Assembly (NCBI RefSeq): GCF_000208745.1
Contig: NC_030855.1
Span: 10,525,270 to 10,589,269 of the forward strand
Length of the DNA stretch: 64,000 nucleotides
Origin: Theobroma cacao
Taxonomy: Eukaryota > Streptophyta > Magnoliopsida > Malvales > Malvaceae
Direction of reading: 5' to 3'
Under the pieces are notes generated by a model. The model had not been told where the DNA came from. It saw nothing but the letters and a program-made list of their open reading frames with translations, and did not search any database. This document shows positions 1-12,671 of the stretch, one piece after another. How positions within the stretch are numbered: position 1 is the first letter of the stretch; every line of letters starts with the position of its first letter. The translations under genes and the position numbers were made by a program.

Positions 1-29
<29 letters not shown>
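1..29. repeat. (TA)n microsatellite
   Basis: The window opens in an uninterrupted TA dinucleotide run, which probably extends upstream of the window edge. Confidence 0.95.
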
Positions 30-32
<3 letters not shown>

Positions 33-457
33 CTTAAAAAATTATATCATTTAAAATAGATAACCTGTAATTTCATATTAATACAAGTATAAATAAATAT
101 ACATATATACATATATATTCCATTGCTATGATTCAAAATTTGTATACATATAATAAATTAATATATTTTAGATATATTATATAATAAGTTTACTATATAT
201 ATTAGTTTTTTTAATTTATATTAACTAATATTAGTACGTACCTAAAGTATTATTAGTTTTTGTTTAATAAATTATTAGATTTTATCATTTTTATAAAATT
301 AAAATGTTATTATGTTATTTTTATAATTTTTTTAATTTTATAACATTATTGAATTTGAAATTATTAATTTATAATTTATAATTCATGTTTTGAAAATATA
401 TAAAAATAATAAGAAAAGAAAAACATATTAAGATTTTTAATATTATAAAACTCTTTA
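30..457. other. AT-rich intergenic stretch, nothing recognised
   Basis: Very AT-rich, with short poly-A/T and ATATA runs. There is no open frame of note and no element terminus that I can see. It ends at the TGTCACGACC terminus of the first solo LTR. Confidence 0.6.
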
Positions 458-2180
458 TGTCACGACCCGAAACTCTCATCGAGCCCGAGACAACCGTCGC
501 GACGTCCCGATAGGCACTCATTACCCCGAATGCCGATCAAAACCCCGCAAGGCTTAGCATCAGCTTCCGCATTTCCCTGGTGAGCGACAGTTATTAAATC
601 TCGCATTTCAAGAAATCATAAGTCGTTTCCAAATTAAAATAATAAAATATTATTTTCTAGCTCACAGAGGGATTTTCGTCATTTTTTTTCGAAAATATCG
701 AAACCTGCCAAAAACATGGTGTAAAATCTAAATATGTTCATACATACTTTAAATCAGATAACTGAAGTATAAAATTACTTTTACAATGACACGTGGGCCC
801 CCAACTGACCAAGAAGGTGTAGGGCTACGAACCCTTACTTTCTAGGATGCAACTCCGAGATTAATTCTCGTCTTAATCAACTATCAACAAACTGTCTTGA
901 GCCTAAAAAATGGATAGGAAGAGGGGTGAGATTACATAATCCCAGTGAGTAAACAATTACCATAAAAAACATCTCAAGCCGAGTAGATGGAGATAATATA
1001 AAAACGTTATATCTCAAGAATGTTAATAACGTAAAATTCGTTTCAATCTATACCAAACATTTTCTTTTCATCAAAATTTCTCGGGTTATGAATTTCTTAA
1101 ACTTGGTCTCTACCAGAATCATTCTCATGAGTACCTTCGTCAAGGTATCCCACTGAGACTGCCAAGGTTGTTAAATGTCCCACACCCATAAACATATTTT
1201 CGCATCTGACACACAACCGTTCCTCGGCATTGGCTGAGTCTCACTCTCACTTGGTGGCCCGAACGTAAGGTGCACTCAAATCTTACCTCAGGAGATACTT
1301 CATCCAACATCTCCCCCCGGAGGTAAATATATAATTAGGTTACCGTGCCCTTCTCATAGGTAGTCCACGGAAACCCCCACCACTGTAGTGACCATTTAAC
1401 ATACCACTAGACCCATAAAATTTTCAGTAGCATAATATGGTAAATAAAATTTAATCCAGTCTACCGAGACCAATCCAAAACTGTTCATATATTTGATCCA
1501 ACCCCAAAAATTTAGCCATCATGCTATCATAGTGTCATAAGCCACAATTTCAATAACATATAAAATCATAAATTCAACACAGTCTCCATATACTCAATTT
1601 TTCCAAAATAATATTTGATTTCAAAACCAGTATAAATCTCATTTTTATTAAAAAACATTTTAATTGAAAAACATAATATTTTATAATTTAAACTCACCAT
1701 TCAATAAAAGCATCAAACAAGTATAATTACTTTAGATATTTAAGACGATAAATTGTCCACTTACAGTTCTAGGAGTCGATGTACTTCTAATCCCAGTCTT
1801 CAAGCACAATCTCTGTACTTTTACTAATGTAATTTGCTCACCACCTATCCACAATGTACAATACATAATTCAACACATTAATGCTTGACCATTATAAAAT
1901 CAATTCAGGCTCGATGTATATGCATGATATAATATGCAATTTATCCGACTACCACTTAAATGCGGTGTTGACCTAATTCGGCCTATTACCCGATTAAATG
2001 ACAATTGTGTCTGATTTGGCTCCAAATTGCTCCATTTCATTTCTAGTACCTCAATTCACCGAACATTATTCAAATAACACCAATTTCAGCATCAAAACCC
2101 TCCCATTTTTTCAAGGAAAAATTCAGCCATTACAGTACACTAACACTGTGATTTTTCCTACTTAATTTTCTCACCATTAT

Positions 2181-5087
2181 TGTCAAACCCTATTCTATAA
2201 AATAATTACGACGTCATTTACATGCTCAATAGAATGTTTGCATGTTTAGGAAGTTCGAGGAATCGTTAAAAGACGATATTACCCCTAATGGTACCATTAA
2301 GTTGATTAAGCCTCAAACTAGTTCAAATAGGAATTTTAAGGTAAAATTAAGAGTTTCACAATTCAGGGATGACTCAAAATGGTAATTTGGAGTTCAAGGA
2401 TCAATTTGGAGTCAAACCGAAATTTTCACTATCTAGAGGCAAAATGGTCATTTGCCACCTGAGGACAAAATGAAAATTTTGAGAAAAGCTTTTTTTGGCC
2501 CCATTTAACTTATTGGAGTATGATTTGAGTATTGGAGTATAATTTGAGGGTTTGGCAGTGAAATAGTTTAATTTCGGTTATTTCTGGAGTGTAGGGGCAA
2601 AATTGTAATTTTTTCATCTACGGATAAAATTTGAGATTTTGAGAGACTTTAGATCAAATTTGACAAATTAGAGAATGGTATGAGTATAAGGGATGAAAAA
2701 TATGTCTATGGGCAATTTTTCAGTTTTTGGGGTAAAAATATAATTTTTGACTTTTACAGGGGCAAAAATGTAAATTTCAAAAATTACTCCACCAAGACTT
2801 TGGATAAGTCTGAGAATTTTATCTAAGCTATGGATATGTGGGACAAGTGTATGGTGAAAATTTGGAAATAAATGGATGGCTAGAATTTAAAGAATTAATA
2901 AAACAAAAAAAATGAAAAAAATAATATTATATTATTTTAGCCTTTAAAAATGTCAAAATTCCAGAATTCTCATCCTCTTCAGCTGTCCAAACCAGGAGAG
3001 AAAAAGGGGGAAAAGAAATAAGAACCCTAGCTGAAAAAATTTGTGGAAAATCAAAAGAAATCAAGAAATCAAGCATTAAAAAGGTAAATTTCATTGATTT
3101 TCCTTGTGATTTTCACTACCCATGCATTTTTTTCTCATTTCCATGCAAAATTAGAAAGTGGGTATGGACACCCATGCTGGCCAAACCTCCATGGATGAGT
3201 TTTGAGCTTGAGTTTTGGTTGATTTTAATTGAATTAAGTGATTTTAGTTAGGTTATATTGAAATATAGCAAAAATAAGCTAGANNNNNNNNNNNNNNNNN
3301 NNNNNNNNNNNNNNNNNNNNNNNNNNNNNNNNNNNNNNNNNNNNNNNNNNNNNNNNNNNNNNNNNNNNNNNNNNNNNNNNNNNNNNNNNNNNNNNNNNNN
3401 NNNNNNNNNNNNNNNNNNNNNNNNNNNNNNNNNNNNNNNNNNNNNNNNNNNNNNNNNNNNNNNNNNNNNNNNNNNNNNNNNNNNNNNNNNNNNNNNNNNN
3501 NNNNNNNNNNNNNNNNNNNNNNNNNNNNNNNNNNNNNNNNNNNNNNNNNNNNNNNNNNNNNNNNNNNNNNNNNNNNNNNNNNNNNNNNNNNNNNNNNNNN
3601 NNNNNNNNNNNNNNNNNNNNNNNNNNNNNNNNNNNNNNNNNNNNNNNNNNNNNNNNNNNNNNNNNNNNNNNNNNNNNNNNNNNNNNNNNNNNNNNNNNNN
3701 NNNNNNNNNNNNNNNNNNNNNNNNNNNNNNNNNNNNNNNNNNNNNNNNNNNNNNNNNNNNNNNNNNNNNNNNNNNNNNNNNNNNNNNNNNNNNNNNNNNN
3801 NNNNNNNNNNNNNNNNNNNNNNNNNNNNNNNNNNNNNNNNNNNNNNNNNNNNNNNNNNNNNNNNNNNNNNNNNNNNNNNNNNNNNNNNNNNNNNNNNNNN
3901 NNNNNNNNNNNNNNNNNNNNNNNNNNNNNNNNNNNNNNNNNNNNNNNNNNNNNNNNNNNNNNNNNNNNNNNNNNNNNNNNNNNNNNNNNNNNNNNNNNNN
4001 NNNNNNNNNNNNNNNNNNNNNNNNNNNNNNNNNNNNNNNNNNNNNNNNNNNNNNNNNNNNNNNNNNNNNNNNNNNNNNNNNNNNNNNNNNNNNNNNNNNN
4101 NNNNNNNNNNNNNNNNNNNNNNNNNNNNNNNNNNNNNNNNNNNNNNNNNNNNNNNNNNNNNNNNNNNTGCAGTGGTGGGGGGTTCCGTGGGCCAGCCTAT
4201 TAGAGGGGCATGGTAAACTCCTTTATATTTTCACCTCGGTCGTAGAGGCGCATAGGGTATCTCCTGAGGTGGGCTTTTTGAGTGCACTTCACGTGGACCA
4301 CCGCGTGAGAGTGAGACTCAGCCAATGCCAAGGAACGGCTATGTTTCAAAATAAAAATATGATTTATGCGAAATATGAATTTTTAACAACCTTGGTGGGC
4401 TCGGTTGGATACCCCTGGTCCAGGTGTCACCGAGTACAGGATTTGGCATGAGCCAAGTTTTGAGTAATTCACGAGCCATATTAATTATTTGGTTGAAATG
4501 AATATTCGTGATGTGAAAAATGTACTAAAGTTAATTATTTTTTAATTGTTTCCATTTACTCGCCTTTAGATAGTTTAGATGGTGTCTGTTTACTCATTGG
4601 GATTTTATAATCTCACCACCCTCAATTCCCCACACTTCAGGTTCGGGATAACCGGTAGATAGTCGATTGCATCAAGGACTTCAGTTAGCCTTGCATCGAC
4701 AAAATTGTAGGTTCACAGACTCACATCTTATTAGTTAGTTGGGGGCCCACGTGTCATTGTAAAAGTAATTTTATACTTTAGTTATTTGATTTAAAGTATG
4801 TATGAACATATTTAGCTTTTACACCATGTTTTTGGCGGGTTTAGGTGTTTTCGAAAAAAAGAACGACGAAAATGCCCCTGTGGCCAAAAAATAATATTTT
4901 ATTGTTTTGATTTGGAAAAGACTTATGATTTCTTGAAATGCGAGATTTAATAACTGTAGCTCACCGAAGAGATGCGAAAGCTGATGCTAAGCCTTGCGGG
5001 GTTTTGATCGGCATTCGGGGTAATTAGTGCCTATCGGGACGTCGCGACGGTTGTCATGGGCCCGATGGGGAGTTTCGGGTCGTGACA
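2181..5087 (+). mobile_element. Solo LTR, copy B, inserted inside copy A in reverse
   Basis: It starts TGTCAAACCC and ends GGGTCGTGACA. A perfect 5 bp target duplication, ATTAT, flanks it at 2176-2180 and 5088-5092. It is the reverse complement of the same family as copy A, visible by comparing 2181-2470 with the complement of 5880-6158 and 4960-5087 with the complement of 458-590. The span is 2907 bp including 884 Ns, close to the 2959 and 2988 bp of copies C and D, so the gap size is about right. A TATA-like stretch near 2925-2950 is followed by a leader with AGAACCCTAG near 3020-3030, a common layout in plant LTR promoters. No coding sequence was found. Confidence 0.9.
3284..4167. other. 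Assembly gap (884 Ns)
   Basis: An unbroken run of N inside solo LTR copy B. By comparison with copies C and D it should hold only the middle of that LTR. Confidence 1.
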
Positions 5088-6257
5088 ATTATTCATCATT
5101 TTCTAAGCTATTTCTCTTGAAATAATAACAATCCATCACCCACATACATCAAGGAAGATTCGGCCAATGAAGATTCATGGGAAAAATGGATTCTTTTCTT
5201 ATTGTTTTGCTTCTAAATATGCTAAACTAACCTTAATCACTAACATAACTTAAAATCAAACAATTCCAACTTCATTCTCTCTCCATAACCATTTTGACCA
5301 GCCATGAATTCATCATGAAAACATGTAATTTAAGCATGGAAAATAAGAAGAAATGCTTAAGGAAAATAGGTTTCAAGTTTAAATTGAAAAATCCTACCTT
5401 TTTCACTTGTTTTCCTTGATTTCCCACACTTTTTCTCTTGAAATCCTCCACCTAGGGTTTGTTCTTGTTTTTCCTTTCTTTCCTTTTGTCTTGGCCGAAT
5501 ATGGAGAAGAAGAATGGGATAAATATGGGCTGATTTTAATAGAAAATAATAAAATATCTTTACTTGACACGTGGCATGTTTCCATTGGTCTATTTTTAAA
5601 ACTTTAAAAATTTTAAACCTTTTATCTCCATCACATGATTAGTCAAAGGTCAAAATGAGGATAAGTGAAGACCATGTGCTGGACAAATGTTCTGGTGGTG
5701 AAAAATTACTTATTTGCCCCCGAAGTGATAAAATTATCATTTCGCCCCTATACTCTAAATTATATCGAAAATTAAAATTTTTCACTTCTAGTCCTCAAAT
5801 CATACTCCAATACTCAAATCATACTTCAATAAGTCAAATGGAGCCAAAAATCTTTTCTAAAATTCTCATTTTGTCCCTAGGTGGCAAATGACCATTTTAC
5901 TCGTAGATAGTGAAAATTTCGGTTTGACTCCAAATTGATCCACGAACTCCGAATCACCATTTTGAGTTATCCCTGAACTGTGAAACTCTTAATTTCACCT
6001 TAAAATTCCTATTTGAACTAGTTCGAGGCTTAATCGGCTTAATAGTACCATTAGGGGCAATATCGTCTTTTAACAATTTCTCGAACTTCCTAAAGATGCA
6101 AACATTCTATGAAGCATGTAAATGACGTCGTAATTATTTTATAGAACAGGGTTTGACATTATATATATATATATATTTAATTTTATTAATATATTTCTTA
6201 TAAAAGATTAATAAATTTTTTAATATATTTTCAATAAAAAATTTAACAAATAGTAAT

Positions 6258-6613
6258 ACCGACAGAATTTTCCAACGAAAAATTCAGTTAGAATATTTAG
6301 TGGGTTTTAATTTTTTTTGGCACCATAAACTTTTTGACGGATTTTCAACAGATTATTTTCCCGTTGGAAAATTTCGATTAAAATCTGTTGGAAATTTCGT
6401 CATAAAGTTTTGCAAGATTAAAGTTTTATTGCACTAAAAAAATTTCTATCAGATTTCCAACGAAAATATTTCGTTGGAAAAATTCTATTGGAAATCTATT
6501 GAAAATCCATCGAAAAAAATCAAATTAAAGTTTTGTTGGAAATTTGTTGGAAATTGCCAACGAAAATTTCCAATGAAATTTTTTCAATCGGAAAACCCTA
6601 TTTTCTTGTAATG
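6258..6613 (-). mobile_element. CACTA (En/Spm) element end, remnant
   Basis: The right edge reads, on the minus strand, CATTACAAGAAAATA at 6613 downward. This is one base from the usual plant CACTA terminus CACTACAAGAAAA. Inside it, many short copies of TTCCAACGAAA, TCCGTTGGAAA and CCGACAGA occur in both orientations. Such arrays are typical of the subterminal repeats of plant CACTA elements. The other end and the target duplication are not visible, and there is no transposase reading frame. The left limit is approximate. Confidence 0.6.
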
Positions 6614-6790
6614 TGATTGCGTCAAATTCATAATCACTAGTAACTCTTCTAGACGCAAATTATTCAGATGACCACTGATAAGTATAATTATTCATCAACC
6701 AAAAGTACTTGAAAATAAAGAAAATAAAGCTTGAATTAAGGCTAGCTTGATTAGTATTAATATTATCAAACAAAAATAAAAACACAACTC
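6614..6790. other. Short stretch between CACTA end and primer-binding site
   Basis: AT-rich. It may be the start of the internal region of the Athila/Tat-type element whose primer-binding site follows at 6792-6806. No coding sequence is seen. Confidence 0.4.
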
Positions 6791-6791
6791 T

Positions 6792-6806
6792 TTGGCAACG
6801 ACGCCA
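6792..6806 (-). promoter_or_regulatory. Primer-binding site of an Athila/Tat-type LTR element
   Basis: On the minus strand this reads TGGCGTCGTTGCCAA, one base from TGGCGCCGTTGCC, the primer-binding core common in Athila/Tat-lineage Ty3/gypsy elements. It lies a few bases beyond the apparent LTR end at 6813. Confidence 0.65.
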
Positions 6807-6812
6807 AAAACT

Positions 6813-9800
6813 TGTTATGCTTGCTAATTTATCTAGATAATTTGCTTTAAAACTTTTATCAAATTAGCAAAATATCATGCAAGTGTACATGGTTAACAGG
6901 TAATATAATAGTGAGTGAGTTATCATCTCCATAGGGAATTGTATCTAAATTCTTGCTAATTACTAAAATTAGACAATCTAATCTTATCTAAGGAAATCTA
7001 ATATGGAAATTAATTGAAAATGAAAAAAAATTAAAGTAGCAAGGCTAAATTAGTGAACTAAGCTAAAAAAAATGCAAGTAAATTGAGTTTGAAAGCACTA
7101 GGGAAGTTGTCATGACTCGGTACTCCCCTAGAGCCAGTGACAACAGTCGCGGTATCTCGATAGACACTTATTGTCCGGAATATCAACCCGAAACCCCGCA
7201 AGGCTTTACTATCAGTTTCTCTGTTCCCTTGTGAGCAACCATTGTCAAATATCGTGTTCTAAAAGATTTTAAGCTATTTCCAACTTTAAACAAATAAAAT
7301 ATTAATTTTTCGTCTCGCAGGGGTATTTTGATCATTTTTCTCAAAAAATTTGAAACTGGCTAAAACGTAATATATAAGTACAAAACACATAATTCATATT
7401 CAAAATGAGTTTAAAAGTCTAAAATCTTCATTTAAAACGAAATTATGGTTATTTGAATATAATAAGAAAATAAAAAAAATATTAAGTAAAATATTCTATT
7501 TTCTTATAAAACAATATTTATAGAGTTATACGTGAATAATTTTTATAACGTAAAAGCTAAATAAATTTATACATACTTAAATACAGTAAGCCAAAATATT
7601 TAATTTAATTTACAATAACAAGAGTGCCCCCGAATAAACAAAAGTAAAGAGGACTGTGAACCTACGGTTTGGAAAATGCAGATCCCACTGTAGTCCTCGA
7701 TGAGATCAGCTATCTACAGTCTATACTGAACCTGAAATGGGTGGAAAGGAGGGTGGTGAGATTATAAAATCCCAATGAGTAAACAAACATCATCATAAAC
7801 ATCTAGAGTTGAGTACATGGAGACAATAAAGTAAATCATCATAAACTGGGTTATAGCATTAGAACACATTTTGTTCAAAACACGTAAAGAGGCTTATGAA
7901 TCTCATAAAAATCTAGGCTTGTGCCATAAATCCATTCTCGGGGACACCTTGGCCGAGGCATCCTACCGAGACCGCCAAGGCTATTAAAATTCACATTTCA
8001 CATAAATCATGTTTTTGTTTTGAAAACATAGCCGTTCCTTGGCGTTGGCTGAGTTCCCCCTCACGTGGTGGTTTAGCGTGAAGTGAACCCTAAACTTTAC
8101 CCCAGGAGATACCCTACGCGCCTCTCCGTTCGAGGTAAGAATATAATGGGGTTTACCGTGCCCCTCTAAAAGGCTGGTCCACAGAAACCCCCTACTGCAG
8201 TGATTAATTAATATATAATCCACCATATAATAAAACTCAATAACATGATATGGCAATTTTGTAATTCGTAGTTTTTCAAGGTAACCAAACAATTCGCATT
8301 TCAATACAATTGCCAACTAGCCAATCATGCTCGATTTATCATAAGCCAGTTAATTTAAACAATCAAATTGCCACAATTAACAGTCTCCGTGTACTCTATT
8401 TTTCAAAATCACTATTAATTTCAAAACAATTTATAATTTAATTTCATTGAAACTCATTTATTCATAAAACATGAAAATTTATCTTTTTAAATTCCTTTTT
8501 CCATAGAATTCATGAAAGCATTTAAAAACCACCCTAGATAATTAAAATGACAGTAAGTTTACTCACAATGTCTAGAATGCAGACTTTCGAAGCACTCTGT
8601 CTACTGGTCCTCGGATGCAATTTCCTTGCCTTTATCGGAGGACTCACCACCTTGACACAGTACAAAATCGAGAGTTTCACCAAGTTGGTACTAAATCAAA
8701 ATTAAACTAATTTAGACTACCAATGCATGATATGGAATGCAAAAATGCACTGGTAACTATCTAAACCCGGTATTGGCCTAATTCGTCTTATCACCCGATT
8801 AAATTCCTAACGGGTCCGTTTAAACTCCAATTTAATTCTTTTCAGTTTCTATACCTCAATTGCACCCAAATTAACTTAATGTCCCTCAGTGTGGTGCAAA
8901 TTATCAGTCTCAACAGTAAATTACGAAAATACCCCTAGTGGGTAAAAATTCGTATTTTTGCTCCGAAAATTCCCATTATTTTTCTAGGCTCATAATTCAT
9001 CATTCCTTAACCAATTCTCCTAGAATAAAATCAAACTCATCCTCACTCACTACATGGTTAATTCAGCCATTAATGGTTGGGGGAGAAAATAATTTCTTTT
9101 CTTGTTGTTTTCTTTCTAAATATGCTAAACTAAATAAAAACACTAACATAAATTAAAATCAAATAAAACCAACAACTTTCTCTCTCCTAACCCATTTTTT
9201 TCAGAATTTAATTCATCATGAAAACATGTAATTTAATCATGGATAATAAAGAGAAATGCTTGGGAATAAGAAAACTCAAAGCTTAATAGAAAAAATCTCA
9301 CCCTTTTCACTTAATTTCCTTGAAAATTCACACTTTTTCTTTGATTTTCTCTCTCTAGGGTTTTATTTTTATTTTCTCTCTCTTCTTGCTGGTTTGGGCA
9401 GCCATGGGGTGGAAGATGAGCTGATTTTGTGCCTTTTAAAAAGGAAAAAAATAAATTAATAAAGGCATGACACGTGGCATCATGTCATTGGTCTATTTTT
9501 AAAATTTTAAAAATTTAAACATTTTATCTCCACCAAATGATTAGTCAAAGGTCAAAAAATGAGGATAAAGGAAGACCATGTGCTGGAAAAATATCCTGGT
9601 GGTGAAAATTACAATTTTGCCCCTGATGTGCCAAAATTACCATTTTACCTTTTTACTCCCAAAATTATACCGAAATTAAAAATTTTCACCTTCTAAACCT
9701 CAAATCATACTCCCATAAGTCAAATTATACTCCAATAACCAAATGAGGCCAAAAATCTTTTCTAAAAATTCTCATTTTGTCCTCAGGTGGCAAATGATCA

Positions 9801-11421
9801 TTTTGCCCCTCGTTAGTGAAAATTCCGATTTGACTCCAAATTGATCCTCAAACTCCAAATTACCATTTTAAGTCATCCATGAACTGTGAAACCCTTAATC
9901 TCACCTTAAATTCCTATTTGATCTAGTTCGAGGATTAAATAAACTTTGTTGTACCTCTAGGTACAATACAGACTTTTGTAAATTTTTCGGGACTCTCCTA
10001 GCATGCATACATGCTATTCATCACATGAATGTCATGAATAGTATTTTATAAGGCTCGGGCTTTACAGAAGTACTTAGGATTATGGTTTCAATTAATGCTT
10101 CATTTGGACTTAAGATTGACTAATTACCTACTTTTATGGAAAACTAATGCGAGCCTAGGATCCTTAAGCATGTACAATTCTCCATCTAGCTATTGTACAA
10201 TGGCCTAACTTAATTTAATTCTCTATATGTCTATAGCTAATTAATTAAGCTAAGTTCTTTAAGTATAAGTCTTATAAATTGACTGTATATGGTTAACAGG
10301 TGTATGTCTACCCTATTAACAAATCACCCAACTAATTCCTACTTGCAATGATCATATACTACCCAAACCATGATCTTTTTAGACTAACTTTATCAAGTAT
10401 TATCTAAAAACTCATACACATCCTATTGGTGATCAGTCAATAAAATGAGAAATAAGTACAAATTTGAATAAACACTAAATATTCCATCAAAACAAGTAAT
10501 AGTCAATCAAGCATCCAAACTATATAGTAATATTCACCATAATCCTAGAAAAAAAAGTTTAGCTTAACATTTCAATAGCTCATAATAAATTTAAGCAAAA
10601 CTAAGCATTTACACAAGGAGATTTAAAGAGAGAAAAATAAAGATAGTGAGAGAAAACTCTTTTGGTGTAGCTTTGTCAAGCTTTTCTTCAAGATTTTTCC
10701 TTTTCTTTTCTCCTTGTGGAAAGCTCCTTTTTGCCTCTGAAGTTGCTCCTCCAAATGCACCTTTTCAGCCCTAAAAATTTATTGTGTTTATGCCCATTTT
10801 GATGATTATTTGATGTAAAATCGAATGCCCAAAAACGTGCAGAATTATGTGTCGACATCTAGGTGCCCAAGGGCTGATGCCTAGGCACCCAAGGTTTTGT
10901 TTTGTGGCTTGTTTTAACATGTTGGATAGTACATTTGGCACCTAGGCACCGAAGCTTCTGAAAACACTGACTGTAGTCTATTACAATTAGTTAACTTCAT
11001 CTACATTTTTTACCATGATCCCTTTTGAATTAAGTGAAGTACTAAACATCAAAGTTGTAGCTCTTCCTCTTAGCTTTTCATAGGTCCAAGAATCGCGTTG
11101 ATTAGAATTTTGTAGCTCAAGTTATACCAAAATATTGCAGTATGTTCGAAGGCCTTACTTAAGTTAGTTGCACCATCCTTTGCCATTTAAGTTTCAAGTC
11201 CTTGCACATCCTTCAATATCAAAAAATCAATTAATTAGAGGCTGAAATGAGAGATTTTAACAAGAAATTCATTGAAATAGCATAAATGATAAATGTCATT
11301 ACATAAATTAAATTACCACTACTAAGCATAAAATTACCTATGGATTACTTAAAAATAGAGGACTTAGTTCAAGTTTAGGTTCCAAAAATGCATAAAATAA
11401 CTCTATATAATAGAGTTATTA
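6813..11421 (-). mobile_element. LTR of an Athila/Tat-type gypsy element, split by copy C
   Basis: Read on the minus strand, the LTR begins near 11421 with TAATAACTCTATTATATAGAG and ends ...GCATAACA at 6813, six bases before the primer-binding site. Removing the inserted solo LTR (7108-10066) and one target repeat leaves about 1.65 kb. A GGTGCC/GGCACC-rich patch with internal dyads lies at 10860-10960. The internal region to the left is cut off by the CACTA remnant, so this is an orphan 5' LTR. The limits rest on recognising the termini, without a second LTR to align. No coding sequence. Confidence 0.55.
7108..10066 (-). mobile_element. Solo LTR, copy C of the TGTCACGACC family
   Basis: It runs from TGTCATGACTCGG to CGGGCTTTACA, 2959 bp, with a perfect 5 bp target duplication GAAGT at 7103-7107 and 10067-10071. 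On the minus strand the U3 carries an inverted CCAAT box (+ strand ATTGG at 9487-9491), a G-box CACGTG (9471-9476), a TATA-like region near 9430-9445 and a leader with AAACCCTAG near 9355-9362. Small open frames inside (for example 7984-8316 on the minus strand) are chance frames that recur in other copies. This is the best-defined member of the family in the window. Confidence 0.92.
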
Positions 11422-12671
11422 GTTGGCAATAATATAATCTTTGTAAACACATTTCAAAAAACGTAACGCATAATAAAAGCAAATTTATTCTCTAACTTTG
11501 TAAGCGACATTCTATAAACATTAAGAATAATCAAACAAAATTTGTTATTTTGAGCAAGAAAATCAAAACCAAATATACACTCAAAATTAAAGTATTAACC
11601 GCTAGACTATAACCTTAGATTGAAACATTACTACCAAACACAAAAGAGAATTCTCAAAAGACAGCAGTAGAAATGCAGAACAATGATATTCTAAAACTAA
11701 CCCACACCAACACGATTCAATATGCACCCACAAAAAACCTTACAAGAAAAGGTAGAAAGAACGAACAATAGAGCCGAAAGAGCAAGATGTACTGAAAGGA
11801 TAAAACAATGGAAGAAAAAAGCAAGGTAAAATGAAGAAAAAAATCAATGCAAGAAATTAAAAAAAAAGCAAAAAATACAATAGAGGCAAACAATGGGTGA
11901 AAGACTTGGAAAAGATAGTTCTACATCGAACAGCAAAAATAAAACAAGAAAACTCATTTCAGCCACACACGTAGCCTATTGTACAATCAAAGGCAGTCGA
12001 AAGCTCTTTTCATGAGCTTCAACATTAATAGGCATGTTGAAAGGATATAATGGAACTGATAAATTCACTCGAAAAATCGATAAGTTTAACAATAAAAGCA
12101 TCCTCTCTCCCTAAAACTAACGGAAACATGCATGATCCTTTTCATAAATTGCTCATTTTTCCTTTTAGCCCTACCCCTCATGATAAACCCTTCGTATTTC
12201 CTTTTAGTCCAACAAGCCTTTCATAGTCCCTTTCAGCCAACAGGCCAAAGCTTAAAATTCTCTCCAAATTCAATTAAGCCCAACAGCCCTAAACCCCGTG
12301 CAAATCACAATTAATGTGGCACGCATCGGAATAAAAAACGTGGACTAACTTAAAGCAAAAACGTGGCTTAACATATGAGCTCCTTTAGACCTTCCTAGTA
12401 TAGATTATAGATTTTTATCATAATTTCATATTTAAACTTTATTAATTAATTCTTAATATTCGATTTATACGAGCTAAAATAAATCTACAGTGGAAATGAG
12501 CGCGACCTTAAAATGACTGAAACCGAAACGGACCGATCCGAACCCGCCAACACCGCCCGTTTGCAAATCAATCTGCAAGTTGCTAGCTTTCACTCAGTGA
12601 CTACAAAAGCTGAAATGAGAAAGGAAACGGAGCTAATCAGCTACTGGGTCATTTATGGTCTCCCTTTGGAG
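11422..12671. other. Upstream region of the NYN gene
   Basis: No gene or element is recognised between the Athila/Tat-type LTR and the chosen start codon. The distal part (11422-12050) is A-rich on the + strand. From about 12480 base composition rises and the sequence looks like a transcribed leader. A TATA-like stretch (TAGTATAGATTATAG) sits near 12397-12411, but I cannot fix the promoter or transcription start. An in-frame upstream ATG exists at 12513. Confidence 0.4.

Larger units (their letters stand above)
458..6158 (-). mobile_element. Solo LTR, copy A of the TGTCACGACC family, split by copy B
   Basis: The left terminus reads TGTCACGACCCG at 458 and the right terminus GGGTTTGACA at 6149-6158. 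Removing copy B (2181-5087) and one target duplication leaves about 2.8 kb, similar to copies C and D. The sequence left of 2180 and right of 5088 is collinear with copies C (7108-10066) and D (56192-59179). The minus orientation is inferred: the chromovirus 5' LTR at 45047-47694 ends in GGTCGTGACA just before its primer-binding site, so the GGTCGTGACA end is taken as the LTR 3' end. On the minus strand the U3 carries an inverted CCAAT box (ATTGG on the + strand near 5584) and a CACGTG G-box (5568-5573). The flanking 5-mers (CTTTA and TTATA) match poorly, so the target duplication is not clear. There is no internal region or coding sequence. Family placement near Tekay chromoviruses is inference. 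Confidence 0.82.

Noticed and set aside
3258..4451. 397-codon open frame
   Set aside because: Most of it is the N gap read as unknown residues, and the rest is solo LTR copy B, non-coding in other copies.
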